From contig NZ_BMVR01000008.1 in NCBI RefSeq assembly GCF_014650815.1, positions 124,001 through 188,000 of the forward strand: 64,000 nucleotides of DNA, in the 5' to 3' direction. The notes under the pieces are model-generated. The model was not told the DNA's origin. It ran no database searches and saw nothing but the letters and a program-made list of their open reading frames with translations. Of the stretch, positions 15,939 to 25,710 are shown piece after piece (within the stretch, counting starts at the first letter, position 1; each line of letters opens with the position of its first letter). The translations under genes were made by a program, and so were the position numbers. This stretch comes from Streptomyces flavofungini. GTDB lineage: Bacteria; Actinomycetota; Actinomycetes; Streptomycetales; Streptomycetaceae.

Positions 15939-17717
15939 TCACCGCCGCACGAACGTGTCCACCGCCGTGTCGAAGTGCCGCCGTCCCTCTCGCGCCTGGC
16001 CCGCCGGTGCCGACACCCACACGTCGTACCTCCGGCCGCCCTCCTGCCAGCACAGGTCGTAGGTGCGCCGGGCGCCCGCCTCGCCGCCGGAGCCGTCCCG
16101 GGTGAACTGCCAGAGCGCGGCGGGGCGGCCGTTGCGGGTGGTCCCGGTGACGTCGGCGTCGCGGTAGCCGGGGTGGTCGCGGGGGCCGTCGGCGGCGGCG
16201 CGGCGCTGGGCGGCGAGCGGGCCGCCCGGGGCGGGGTCGGCGGACTCGATGCCGATGCGGAAGGCGCCGTCCGGGGAGGTGTAGGAGGTGCGCGGGCCGT
16301 CGGTGCGGCGGACGTAGCCCTGGGGGACGGCGAGGGCGAAGCCGCGCGGGTCCCTGGCGAGGCGGTAGCCCTCGGGGGCGTCGGGGGTGGAGGGGCGCAC
16401 GGTGTCCGGGGTCTTGGTGACCGTGGACGTCGCCGTGGGACGCGGTCTCTCCGACCCCGTCGAGGCGTCGGGCGATGCCGAACTGGGCGGCGAGTTCCGG
16501 CCGCCGTCCCCGTCGCCGTCCTGCCCGAGCAGCAGCGTCGCGGCCGACACGGCGCCGCCCGCCACGGCCGCGACCAGGGCGGCGGCGATCAGCATGATGC
16601 GGTTCTGGCGGCGGCGCGCGGGGGCCGACAGGGGCGCGGAGGGCTCGTCCAGGCGCCGGGGGCGTGCGGGCGGCGGCTGCGCGCGCGGGCCTCCGGGCGG
16701 GTGGCGGCCGGGGAGCAGCGACAGGAGGGGGCGGCGGCCCGCGGAACGGCCTGCGAAGCGGCCTGAGGCCCGGCCGGGTGCGCGCCCCGGTGCACGGCCG
16801 GGCGCACGCCCCGATAAGCGCCCCCGGGCGGGGACGAGCGCGGGACGCCTGGCGCCGGCCCCCGCGCCGGGCAGCCCCGGCATCACGCCCGTGTCGACGT
16901 ACGCGCGCAGCAGCCGCTCCGCCCCGGCCGCGTCCAGGCGTCGCTCCGGGTCGCGTTCGAGCAGGCCGAGGATGACGGGCGCGATCGGCTCCGCCGGGGG
17001 CGGTGGCCGTATCTCGTCGAAGACCACGGCGTGCAGCACCCCGCCGATCGAGTCGCGCCGGAACGGCGACTCCCCACTGACCACGGCCACGAGCAGCGCA
17101 CCGAGCGACCACAGGTCGGACGCGGGCCCGGTGCGCTCGCCGGACATGCGCTCCGGCGCGGTGTACTCCGGCGAGCCGACGAACGACCCGCTCTCCGTGA
17201 GCGTCGTCGCCCCGCTGACCTGCGCGATACCGAAGTCCGTGAGCACGACCCGGCCGGTGGCCTCCTCCAGGAGCACGTTGGCGGGCTTCAGGTCGCGGTG
17301 CAGGACGCCCGCGGCGTGCGCGACGCCGAGGGCGCCGAGCAGGTCGAGGCCGATCCGGGCGGCCGCCTGCGGGCCGAGCGGCCCTGACCTGCCGATGCGC
17401 AGGGCCAGCGTGGGGCCCTCGATCAACTCCATGACCAGGTAAGGACGTTCGTCGTGGACGACGACGTCGTGCACGACGATGATGTGCGGATGCCGCAGTT
17501 GCGCGACGGCGCGCGCCTCGCGCAGCGTGCGCTCCCGCTGCCGCGCGGCCTCCTCGGCGGAGAGCGTCTCGTCGAGCGGGATCTCCTTGACGGCGACGCG
17601 ACGGCCGAGGAGCTGGTCGGTCGCGCGCCACACGACGCCCATGCCGCCCTGGCCCACCCGCACCTCCAGGCGGTAACGGCCGGCGATCACACGGGTGCTG
17701 TCACCCAGGCTCCCCAT
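15939..17717 (-). CDS. Membrane Ser/Thr protein kinase (STK-B)
   Basis: 592 residues. Kinase domain 14-275 with GQGGMGVVW, Lys44 (VAVK), HRD Asp142 and DFG Asp161; complete. Then an Arg/Pro/Gly-rich linker with APGRAPGRAPGR repeats, one membrane helix (374-397), a Ser/Thr/Pro stalk and an outer domain of about 140 residues starting at RGFALAVPQGY. The same outer domain pattern (GF-x-L-x-x-P-x-G-W/Y) occurs in STK-A, -C, -D and -E. ATG at 17717 chosen because the region before it reads as non-coding; its RBS is weak. The outer domain has no PASTA or beta-propeller repeats, so the ligand is unknown. Confidence 0.9.
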   Translation of the reverse strand: MGSLGDSTRVIAGRYRLEVRVGQGGMGVVWRATDQLLGRRVAVKEIPLDETLSAEEAARQRERTLREARAVAQLRHPHIIVVHDVVVHDERPYLVMELIEGPTLALRIGRSGPLGPQAAARIGLDLLGALGVAHAAGVLHRDLKPANVLLEEATGRVVLTDFGIAQVSGATTLTESGSFVGSPEYTAPERMSGERTGPASDLWSLGALLVAVVSGESPFRRDSIGGVLHAVVFDEIRPPPPAEPIAPVILGLLERDPERRLDAAGAERLLRAYVDTGVMPGLPGAGAGARRPALVPARGRLSGRAPGRAPGRAPGRASGRFAGRSAGRRPLLSLLPGRHPPGGPRAQPPPARPRRLDEPSAPLSAPARRRQNRIMLIAAALVAAVAGGAVSAATLLLGQDGDGDGGRNSPPSSASPDASTGSERPRPTATSTVTKTPDTVRPSTPDAPEGYRLARDPRGFALAVPQGYVRRTDGPRTSYTSPDGAFRIGIESADPAPGGPLAAQRRAAADGPRDHPGYRDADVTGTTRNGRPAALWQFTRDGSGGEAGARRTYDLCWQEGGRRYDVWVSAPAGQAREGRRHFDTAVDTFVRR

Positions 17718-17805
17718 GCGGCCATCATGCCCCAGAGGTGTGGTCACGGACCCTCTCTGCCCGGACAAGGGCCAGTTCAGGCCGTATCCGTCGGTCGGCG
17801 GACCG

Positions 17806-19632
17806 TCAGTCGCGCCAGCTCTGCAGCACCGCGTCGAACTGTTCCCGGGTCTTGTCCCAACTCCCCTCGGGCCCCGACATGTAGATCACGTACTCGGTGC
17901 CGCCACGGCTGATGTACGTCTGCTCGATGGCGTGCCGGGGGCCCTTGGTGGTGTCGTTGGCACCCGCCGTCCAACTGAACTCCCAGAGGGCGGCGGGACG
18001 GTCGCGGAAGGTGTTGGAGTTCAGGTGCAGACGCCGGTACTCGGGCAGCTTCGGCTTCACCTGCTTCTCCAAGTCGAGCTGGTGCGCGTACGGACTGTCG
18101 AAGTCCGGACTGGGGTCGACGCCGATGCGCACGAAGTGGCGGCCGCCGTCCGGGGTGTAGTCGATCTGACTGCCGTCGACCTGCCGCTCCCAGCCCTTGG
18201 GCAGCATCAGGCTGAAGCCCTTCACGTCGTGCACCCGCACCCAGTCCTTGGGAATCCCGCCGACGACGTCACCGGCCTTGCCCCCCTTGCCCTGACCGCT
18301 GCCGGCACCCGCACGCCTGTCCCCGTCGTCGCCGTCGCCCTTGAAGTTCAGGTAGCCGAACACCGCGCCGCCACCGATGGCCGCGGCCACGACGACCGGC
18401 ACGAGGGCCCGGAGCCAGCGGCGGCGCCCGGGTCCGGCGGGCGTGGCGGCGGTCAGGGCGCCCGGGTAGTTGCGGCCGGAGTCGCCGTACGAGGAGGACG
18501 CGCCGTGCGGGGCCGACGCGACGTGCGTCGGGGTCGTGCCGTACGGGGGCGGGGTGGCGTAGCCGGACGGATCGGCGGCCTGTCCCGACGTCCGGCCGCC
18601 GGTGCCCACGTGGCCGGAATACGCTGCCTGGCCGGGGTGGCCCGGGACGGGGGTCGAGGGGGGCGTGTGCGGTCCCGGGGCGTGCGGGGGCGGGGTCTGC
18701 GACCCGGACGGGTGGGGCGTGGACGGGTGGGACGGGTGCGGCGTCGGCGTGTGGGCCGTCGGCCCCTCGTACGTCGTCGTCGGCACATACGCCTGTGCCG
18801 CCCCCGGACGCCGCCCCTCCGCCGCCTCCGCCAGCATCTGCTCCGCCTCGGCCGCGTCCGGCCGCGCGTCCGGATCCTTGGCCAGGAGCGCCGAGATGAC
18901 GGGCCCGAGCGGACCCGCGTACCGGGCCGGATCGGGCTCCTCCGTCACCACGGCCTGCATCGTGCCGAGCGGGGAGGTGCGCCGGAACGGCGAGTTGCCC
19001 TCGACCGCCGTGTACAGCGTGGCGCCGAGCGCCCACAGGTCGGCGGCGGGGCCGGGGTTGGCGCCGCTGACCCGCTCGGGCGCCAGATAGTCGACGGAGC
19101 CGACGACTTCACCGGTGCGCGTGATCGTCGAGTCGCCCTCGATCGAGGCGATCCCGAAGTCGGTCAGGAGCACCCGGCCGTCCTCGGAGAGCAGCACGTT
19201 GCCCGGCTTGATGTCGCGGTGCAGCACCCCGGCGCCGTGCGCGGCCCGCAGCGCCCGAAGCACCCACAGGCCGACGCGGGCGGCCTCGCGGGGCTCGATG
19301 CGGCCCTGGTCCCGGACGGCGTCGGCGAGCGAGTGGCCCTCGACCAGCTCCATCACGATCCAGGGCCGGTCGTCGTACTCCAGGACGTCGTGGACCGTGA
19401 CGACCGCCGAGTGGTTGATCTGGGCCTGGGCGCGCGCCTCCGTCTTCGTGCGGGTGAGCAGCACCTCGCGGTCGGCCTCCTGCACCCACTGTGCCGCCGT
19501 CAGTTCCTTGACGGCGACGACGCGGTGCAGCACCTCGTCCCGCGCGCGCCACACGCGGCCCATGCCGCCGCTGCCGATGGACTCACCGAGCCGGTACCGG
19601 CCGGCGAGGAGCAGGCCCTGCATCTGATTCAC
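17806..19632 (-). CDS. Membrane Ser/Thr protein kinase (STK-C)
   Basis: 608 residues. Kinase domain 12-270 with GSGGMGRVW, Lys42, HRD Asp140, DFG Asp158 and APER. A Pro/Thr/His-rich linker (280-400) with PHPS/TPHP repeats leads to a membrane helix at about 408-427 and an outer domain (about 460-608) beginning KGFSLMLPKGWER. GTG at 19632 with GGGGGAA. Two 16-bp direct repeats lie 18-58 bp upstream. Family members respond to unknown envelope cues; the common outer module suggests a similar type of ligand for this cluster (inference). Confidence 0.92.
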   Translation of the reverse strand: MNQMQGLLLAGRYRLGESIGSGGMGRVWRARDEVLHRVVAVKELTAAQWVQEADREVLLTRTKTEARAQAQINHSAVVTVHDVLEYDDRPWIVMELVEGHSLADAVRDQGRIEPREAARVGLWVLRALRAAHGAGVLHRDIKPGNVLLSEDGRVLLTDFGIASIEGDSTITRTGEVVGSVDYLAPERVSGANPGPAADLWALGATLYTAVEGNSPFRRTSPLGTMQAVVTEEPDPARYAGPLGPVISALLAKDPDARPDAAEAEQMLAEAAEGRRPGAAQAYVPTTTYEGPTAHTPTPHPSHPSTPHPSGSQTPPPHAPGPHTPPSTPVPGHPGQAAYSGHVGTGGRTSGQAADPSGYATPPPYGTTPTHVASAPHGASSSYGDSGRNYPGALTAATPAGPGRRRWLRALVPVVVAAAIGGGAVFGYLNFKGDGDDGDRRAGAGSGQGKGGKAGDVVGGIPKDWVRVHDVKGFSLMLPKGWERQVDGSQIDYTPDGGRHFVRIGVDPSPDFDSPYAHQLDLEKQVKPKLPEYRRLHLNSNTFRDRPAALWEFSWTAGANDTTKGPRHAIEQTYISRGGTEYVIYMSGPEGSWDKTREQFDAVLQSWRD

Positions 19633-19650
19633 GTTCCCCCGCAGTTGGTC

Positions 19651-19690
19651 TTGACAGGGCCAGGTTCTTGAGATTTGTCAGAGCCAGGTT
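19651..19690. promoter_or_regulatory. Two 16-bp direct repeats upstream of STK-C
   Basis: TTGACAGGGCCAGGTT (19651-19666) and TTGTCAGAGCCAGGTT (19675-19690) differ at two positions and are 24 bp apart, 19 to 58 bp before the GTG. Candidate activator or repressor site. Confidence 0.5.
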
Positions 19691-19910
19691 AAGGAGGGGT
19701 GCGCGCGCAGGGAACGGGAGGGGGTGATCGGAGACCGCACTGTGACGCGAGCGAGGGGTCGGGCACCTGCCGGAGAGGGCCAAATGGCGCGCCCGCACCG
19801 GGTGGTGAGGGCCGGTTGGCCTGCCCGAACCGGGCCGTACGGACCGGTCGGTGTGCCCGCACGGGACGCCGTACGCGTCAGTCCGCGTCAGTTCGCGTGC
19901 CCGCACCCGG

Positions 19911-22900
19911 TCACTTGGCGGCCCGGTAGGACGACGACGCCTGCTCGAACAGGCGCGTCACCTCGTCCCGCTCGGCCTCGGGCCCGCGCACCTGCACCAC
20001 GTGGTACTTCCCGTCCACGACCATCGCGAGATTCCGTACGAAGACCTCGGTGCCGTCGGCGTCCTGCCAGGTGAACTGGCCCTCGGCCCGGGACCGTCCG
20101 CCCACGTCGACCAGGCGGAGGCCGCTGGACGTGGCCCATGACGAGTCGCGGAACGGCTGGAGTTCGCGCTCGTCCTCCTTCTGATACTTCATCGGGTCCG
20201 TGCCGAAGTCGCCGGTGCTGTCGCGGCCCGGGACCACGAGCAGCTCGAAGCCGCCGTGGGTGTACAGGACCTGGCCGCGGCCGTTCTTGCCCTGCCGGTC
20301 CCAGCCGTTGGCCACGGCCACGCGGAAGCCCTCGGCGTCCTTGCGCAGCGTGAAGCCCGACGCGACATCGGGGTCGGTGGTCTGCGGCTCCTGCGAACCG
20401 GGGGTCCGCTCCGGGTCCGACGCCTTCCCGTCGCCGCTGTCGTTCCCGCCGCTCCCGTCCTCGTCCGGTGCGCCGTCGCCGGGGCTCGGGCGGTCGCCGT
20501 CGTCCGGCGCCGGGCTGACCTCGCCCGCGTTGCCGGTGCGGCCGGTGCCCTCGCCGTCCCCGGACTCGGGCATGAACAGCATCGCGTACGCGACGGCCGC
20601 CACCAGTCCGGCGAGGATCACGACGAGCAGGACACGGCCCAGCGAACGCGGTCCCCGCGGGGCGCTCGGCGCCCGCTCGGGGCGCGGCGCGCGCACCGGC
20701 CTGGTGTCCCTGCCCCGCTCCTTGACGCGCTCCCGGCCACGCTCCCGGCCGCGCTTGTGGCGGCCGTGGCCCTGGCCGCCGTCGTCCCCGGTCGGGACGG
20801 GCGCGGGCGAGCGGCGCTTGCGGACGACCTCACCACGGCGGCGTACGACGGGCAGCCTGCCGCCGTCGTACGGCGGCGCGGGCACCACGTGCGCACCCGC
20901 CTCCGGTTCCGGCGCCGACCGCACGAGGGAGCGCAGCCAACCGCTCAGCTCCTCGAAATCGATGCGCTCGGTCGGGTCCTGACGCAGCAGCGACTCGACG
21001 ACGGGCCGCAGCGGACCGCACTCCTCCGCGAACGCGGGCGGCTCCGCGCACACCATCTGCACCAGCTCGGCGGTGCTGTCCTCCGGATACGGGGCGTGGC
21101 CCTGGACCGCGCGGAACAGCAGCGCGCCCAGTGCCCACAGGTCGGTCGCGGGCCCGATCGGCGCCGCCAGCTGCCAGTTGTCGTGCACCGGCCCGGCCTG
21201 CTCCGGCGCCCACCGCTCCGTGACGGCGCCGACAACGGTCATCCGGGCATGCCGGGCCCGCTCGGCGGCGAGCGCGGTGGTGGGCCCGCGGCGCGCCCGC
21301 AGCTCGCCCGCCGGGTCGTCCCATTCGCCCTCGCGGGGGCGGGTGCTGCCCTCGGGGGCAGCGGGGGTGCCCCTGGGGGCAGGGGACTTGGCCAGGTCGT
21401 GGGTGGGGTGGGCTGCGGGGGCGGGGAGGTTCGAGTCCCGGTTCGGGTCCCGGTTCGGGTTCGGGTCCCGGTTCGGGTTCGGGTCCCGGTTCGGGTTCGG
21501 GTGGTAGGCGGTCGATTGGTACGGGGCCGACTCGCGTGGGGCGGACTCGTGGGGGGCTGAGGGGTAGGGGGCGGGCTCGCGCGGGGCCGACTCGCGCGGG
21601 GCCGACTCGCGTGCGGTCGACGGGTACGGGGCCGGGCGTGCGGACGTCGGGCGGCCCGGGGCGGGCTGCGTCCGTGGGGACGGGAGTTGCTTGGCGAAGG
21701 GGTGGGGCGGGGTGCTCTGTGCGCCGCCGTGCGCGCTGGGGGCGCTCTGCGGTGCCGGGGCGCCCCCCTGTGCTCCACGGAAGCCCGGCGCGCCAAGGGA
21801 CCCCGGCCCACCGGCCGAAGGCGCCCCCGGCTCCGCCACCGCACCGCCCTGCGCGGGCACCGCCCCCGCACGCGGCACAGCCCCGTGCCACGGCTTCTGC
21901 TGCCGCTCCCGGACCCCGTACGGATCCGAGATGTGCCCGACGGACCCGACAGCCCCGACGGACCCACTGTTCCCGTCCGCGCCTTCGGGGCCGTACGTGC
22001 CGTAACCGCCCTCGGCGCCACCGCCGTCCGCCCCGACCGGCCCTGCCGCGCCGCCGCGCTCGGCCTCGCTCACCCGGGCCGCGGCCCGCGCCGCGCCCGC
22101 CCGGTACGCGGCGATGGCCCCGGCCCGCGCCGCCCTCAGGTCCCGCTCAGGGGTGCTGTACGGCTCGCCACCGCCGTCGTCCGCGTGCCGCGCGGCCTCG
22201 ATCGCGGCGTGCCCACGCGATCCGTTGCCGCCGTTGCCGCCGTGCTCGCGGTAGCCGCCGTTGCCGCCGTACGAGTCGTTCTCGCCGTACACGACCGCCT
22301 CGCCGTACTCAGAGCCCTCGTCAGATCCCGGGCCCTCGCCGTACGCGGGCTCCCCGCCGCCGTACCCGTCATCTCCGTCGTACTCGGCGTACGCGGACTC
22401 CTCGGCGTACGCGTCGTACTCCGCGCCCCCGTCCGCCCCTGAAGCCTCCAGCGCCGCGTACCCCGCGCCCCCCACCGGCTCGGGCACCGCGCCCTCGGGC
22501 TCGGTGAAGCCCGCGAAGTCGTCCTCCTCGGGCCGCGGGTCGTACCCGCACAGGGCCTCCTCCGCGGCGCCCGCGGCGAGTCCCGTCAGCATCACCCGGC
22601 CGTCGTCGCAGACGAGCACCGTGCGCGCGGTGATGTTCCGGTGCACCCAGCCGTGCGCGTGCAGGACGCGCAGCGCCGTGACCACGTCCGCCGCGACCTC
22701 CGCCGCGCGGAACGGGTTCAGCGGCCGGTCGGCGAGTAACGCCGCGAGCGGCCGGGCCGCCACCAGTTCACTCACTATCCACAGCGACCCGTCCTCCGCG
22801 AACACGTCGAAGACCTGGTCGAGCCGCGGGTGGTCGGGGATGCGCGCGGCGGCCTGCGCGGCCTCGATGGCCCGCAGGACCGCCGGGTCGCTGGGCCTGC

Positions 22901-23192
22901 GCGTGGCACGCGAGCCCGCGCGCCGGGCGCCGCCCCGGCCCGCGCTCCCGCGCGCGCTCCGGAAGCCCTCGGGCAGTCCGCCGGGCAGGACGTCGCTCAG
23001 ATCGCCGTCGCCGTACGCCTCGTCGCCGAGCACCTCCGCCTCGACGATCTCGGGCAGCGGCAGCTGCCGGACCAGGACTTCCTGGCCGCTGTAGGTGTCG
23101 AAGGCGCGGGTCTCCGCGAGTTCGTACTCGTCGGCCGGGGGCAGCGGCAGGCGGTAGCGGTCGGCGAGCACCCGTCCCGCATAGTCGTCCAC
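19911..23192 (-). CDS. Membrane pseudokinase with ~445-residue insertion (STK-D)
   Basis: 1093 residues. The sequence can be aligned to the kinase fold but lacks catalytic residues: no glycine-rich loop, the VAVK Lys is Arg42 (VLVRQL), HRD is His-Arg-Asn (184-186), and the DFG position reads MLTGLAAG (201-208). The fold resumes only at WAPE (661-664), DLWALG (684-689) and the late Arg743 (DPTERID). Between residues about 210 and 655 is a low-complexity insertion rich in Gly, Ala, Pro, Ser, Tyr and Glu, including NPNRDP repeats. A basic stretch (about 785-830), a membrane helix (852-874) and the shared outer domain (about 955-1093) follow. Probably a non-catalytic receptor or scaffold for the neighbouring kinases (inference). 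Confidence 0.85.
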   Translation of the reverse strand: MDDYAGRVLADRYRLPLPPADEYELAETRAFDTYSGQEVLVRQLPLPEIVEAEVLGDEAYGDGDLSDVLPGGLPEGFRSARGSAGRGGARRAGSRATRRPSDPAVLRAIEAAQAAARIPDHPRLDQVFDVFAEDGSLWIVSELVAARPLAALLADRPLNPFRAAEVAADVVTALRVLHAHGWVHRNITARTVLVCDDGRVMLTGLAAGAAEEALCGYDPRPEEDDFAGFTEPEGAVPEPVGGAGYAALEASGADGGAEYDAYAEESAYAEYDGDDGYGGGEPAYGEGPGSDEGSEYGEAVVYGENDSYGGNGGYREHGGNGGNGSRGHAAIEAARHADDGGGEPYSTPERDLRAARAGAIAAYRAGAARAAARVSEAERGGAAGPVGADGGGAEGGYGTYGPEGADGNSGSVGAVGSVGHISDPYGVRERQQKPWHGAVPRAGAVPAQGGAVAEPGAPSAGGPGSLGAPGFRGAQGGAPAPQSAPSAHGGAQSTPPHPFAKQLPSPRTQPAPGRPTSARPAPYPSTARESAPRESAPREPAPYPSAPHESAPRESAPYQSTAYHPNPNRDPNPNRDPNPNRDPNRDSNLPAPAAHPTHDLAKSPAPRGTPAAPEGSTRPREGEWDDPAGELRARRGPTTALAAERARHARMTVVGAVTERWAPEQAGPVHDNWQLAAPIGPATDLWALGALLFRAVQGHAPYPEDSTAELVQMVCAEPPAFAEECGPLRPVVESLLRQDPTERIDFEELSGWLRSLVRSAPEPEAGAHVVPAPPYDGGRLPVVRRRGEVVRKRRSPAPVPTGDDGGQGHGRHKRGRERGRERVKERGRDTRPVRAPRPERAPSAPRGPRSLGRVLLVVILAGLVAAVAYAMLFMPESGDGEGTGRTGNAGEVSPAPDDGDRPSPGDGAPDEDGSGGNDSGDGKASDPERTPGSQEPQTTDPDVASGFTLRKDAEGFRVAVANGWDRQGKNGRGQVLYTHGGFELLVVPGRDSTGDFGTDPMKYQKEDERELQPFRDSSWATSSGLRLVDVGGRSRAEGQFTWQDADGTEVFVRNLAMVVDGKYHVVQVRGPEAERDEVTRLFEQASSSYRAAK
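21445..21498. repeat. Three tandem 18-bp units inside STK-D
   Basis: GGGTCCCGGTTCGGGTTC at 21445, 21463 and 21481, each encoding six residues (NPNRDP register) on the minus strand. An in-frame expandable repeat. Confidence 0.85.
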
Positions 23193-23358
23193 GATGCCTC
23201 CCCCATCCGCCCGGTGGTCAATTCCGTTCGACTTACGGCTCGTTGCGGCTGCTTACCCTCCGCAAGCACTCACGATACGTGCCACAACCGAACCGTATTG
23301 AGGGGATGCCAGATCTCACCGGTCATCGCCCGGCCATCTCACCGGCCCCGCCGCACCG

Positions 23359-25710
23359 TCACTTCTTCGGCTGGAAGGTCCGCGTGAACGTCCGCCAGGC
23401 ATCCCGGCGCTGATCACTGCCCCAGTCGTCCGCTTTCGCGGTGTACATCAGCCCGTAGCCCAGGCTGCCGTTGACGACGAAACCCCGGTCCACGGAGCGG
23501 TACTTGGTGCCACCGTCCACGTAGGTGAATTCCCAGTCCGCCGTGTTCCAGCCGCGGAAGTCCACCTTCTCTATACGGATCCGGTCGTACTGGGCCCGGC
23601 GCATGCCGTGTTCCTGGTTCTTCCAGTCGGCCACCGGGTTGTCCTTGGGCGTGGGCGTCCAGCCGATGAGCAGCTTCTGCCCGTTCGGCCCGGCGAAGCG
23701 CGCGCCCGCGCGGTCGGTCGTGCTGAACTTCCAGCCCTTCGGCAGGCCTATCGAGAAGCCCTGCGGGTGCTTGTACGTCTCCTCGGCGCCATCGCCCTTG
23801 CCCTTGTCGCCGCCGATGGACGAGCCCTGCCCGGCGTTGTCGTCCTTGCCCGCGCCGGAGCTGTCGTCCTGCTCCTTGCCCTGGTCGCCCTGGCCGTCCT
23901 TGCCCTTGCCGGAGCCGTCGTTCTTCTCCGAGTCCTTCCCGGAGTCCCTCTCCTTGCCCTCGCCGCCCGCGGTCGCCCCGCTGGACGCGGACTTGTCGGC
24001 GCCGCTCTTGTCGTCCTTGCCGTCCCCGTCGCCGCTGAGCGCGAAGGCGAGCACCGTGCCGAGCACGGCGAGCGCGACGACCACCGCGATGATCACCAGC
24101 GTGCGCCGGGGCACCACATCCGTGAGCGGCGCCCGGGCGGGCGGCTTCGGCGGCCCACTGGGCTGCGCCGGGATCCGCGCCGCACCGTGCGAACCAGCGC
24201 CCGCACCGGCGGAGTTCCCCCCGAAGCCGCCCCCGGCTCCGGCTCCAGCACCTGTGCCGACTCCGGCACCCAGGCTTCCGGAAGCCGCGCCCGACGCCGT
24301 GCCCGTGGGGGCGCCACCCGAACCGGAGCCTCCGGCCCGCCCGGCAGCACCAGCACCGGCACCGCGCTCGGCGCCACCGCTCCCACCCGCACCGCCGATG
24401 CGTTCCCCCGCACCGACCGCACCGGAAGAAGCCGTCCCGGAACCCACCGAGCCGGAACCAACCGTCCCGCTCGCCGCCCCGGAAGCAGTACCCGCTGCAC
24501 CACCACCGTGCCCGGTCACCCCGGCCCCGGCCGAAGCACCCGGCGCGGAACCCGCGTTGCCCGCACCGCCGCCCGCGCCACTGCCCGCGCCCGAACCGCC
24601 GACCGACGCGGCACCGGCCGCACCACCCGCAGCGGCACCGCCCGCCGCGCCGGAACCCGCAGCGCGAGCCGACGTAGCCGCGGCGGCCGCCTTCTTGCGA
24701 ACCGAGCGGAACGCGCCCTTCAGCCGCTCGGCGGCCTCCTCGCCCTTGCGGCCGCCGGGGGAGCCGGACGGCGGCGCCTGCGGCGGGACCGGGGGCAGCG
24801 GCACGACCTTCGTCGCGTCCACCGGCTCCGCCGGGGCCTTGTCCTCGGGGATGTCCGGCGCGTTGACGACCTCCAGGAGCATCGCCCGCGCGCTCGCGTC
24901 GTCGAGCCGCTGCTCGGGGTCCTTGGCGAGCAGGCCGTAGATGACCTTCTCCAGCAACGGACCGGCGTTCTGCGGCGGTTCGACGGCCTCGGTCATCACG
25001 GCGGTGAGGGTGGCGATGGCCGAGCCCTTGTCGTACGGAGGCACGCCCTCCACGGCCGCGTAGATCAGCCCGCCGAGCGACCACAGGTCGGCCGCGGGGC
25101 CGGGCTTGTGGCCGCGCGCCCGCTCCGGCGAGATGTACGAGGGGGCGCCGACGAGCATGCCCGTCGACGTGATGGACGGGTCGCCCTCGACCTGGGCGAT
25201 GCCGAAGTCGGTGAGGACGACGCGGCCGTCCTCGGCGATCAGCACGTTGGACGGCTTCACGTCGCGGTGCAGGATGCCCTCGCGGTGCGCCGAACGCAGC
25301 ACGTCGAGCACGGCGAGGCCGACCTCCGCGGCGCGCCTCGGTGTGAGCAGCCCGTCCTCGCGGACGGCCTCGGCGAGGGACTTGCCCTCGACCAGCTCCA
25401 TCACGATCCAGGGCCGGTCGTCCTCGTCGACCACGTCGAAGACCGTCACGGCGCTGGTGTTGCGGATCCGCGCGATCGCCTTGGCCTCGCGCAGCGTGCG
25501 CGTGATGAGCCGCCGCTTCTCGTCCTCGTCGATGCTCGACGGGAACCGCAGCTCCTTCACCGCGACCGTGCGCCCCAGCGTCTCGTCCTTGGCCCGCCAG
25601 ACGGTGCCCATGCCGCCGCGGCCGAGCACGTCGCCGAGCCGGTACCGGCCCGCGAGGAGACGTGCGCTCTGATCCTGACGAGCCTCGCCCGTCCGCTCAG
25701 CCTCCGACAT
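23359..25710 (-). CDS. Membrane Ser/Thr protein kinase (STK-E)
   Basis: 783 residues. Kinase domain 22-285 with GRGGMGTVW, Lys52 (VAVK), HRD Asp150 and DFG Asp168; complete. The next 200 residues are an exceptionally Gly/Ala/Ser-rich spacer, then a membrane helix (about TLVIIAVVVALAVLGTVLAFAL), a Lys/Asp/Gly/Ser-rich charged stalk and an outer domain starting QGFSIGLPKGWKF. Start ATG at 25710 has GAGGGG 7 nt upstream. First gene transcribed in the cluster; STK-D follows after 166 bp. Confidence 0.92.
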   Translation of the reverse strand: MSEAERTGEARQDQSARLLAGRYRLGDVLGRGGMGTVWRAKDETLGRTVAVKELRFPSSIDEDEKRRLITRTLREAKAIARIRNTSAVTVFDVVDEDDRPWIVMELVEGKSLAEAVREDGLLTPRRAAEVGLAVLDVLRSAHREGILHRDVKPSNVLIAEDGRVVLTDFGIAQVEGDPSITSTGMLVGAPSYISPERARGHKPGPAADLWSLGGLIYAAVEGVPPYDKGSAIATLTAVMTEAVEPPQNAGPLLEKVIYGLLAKDPEQRLDDASARAMLLEVVNAPDIPEDKAPAEPVDATKVVPLPPVPPQAPPSGSPGGRKGEEAAERLKGAFRSVRKKAAAAATSARAAGSGAAGGAAAGGAAGAASVGGSGAGSGAGGGAGNAGSAPGASAGAGVTGHGGGAAGTASGAASGTVGSGSVGSGTASSGAVGAGERIGGAGGSGGAERGAGAGAAGRAGGSGSGGAPTGTASGAASGSLGAGVGTGAGAGAGGGFGGNSAGAGAGSHGAARIPAQPSGPPKPPARAPLTDVVPRRTLVIIAVVVALAVLGTVLAFALSGDGDGKDDKSGADKSASSGATAGGEGKERDSGKDSEKNDGSGKGKDGQGDQGKEQDDSSGAGKDDNAGQGSSIGGDKGKGDGAEETYKHPQGFSIGLPKGWKFSTTDRAGARFAGPNGQKLLIGWTPTPKDNPVADWKNQEHGMRRAQYDRIRIEKVDFRGWNTADWEFTYVDGGTKYRSVDRGFVVNGSLGYGLMYTAKADDWGSDQRRDAWRTFTRTFQPKK

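Noticed and set aside
20138..20353. Short plus-strand ORFs within the kinase genes
   Set aside because: All are shadows of the minus-strand kinase reading frames.
13943..25710. PASTA-type (PknB) kinase cluster
   Set aside because: None of the outer domains shows repeated PASTA motifs; they have one shared beta-rich domain instead.
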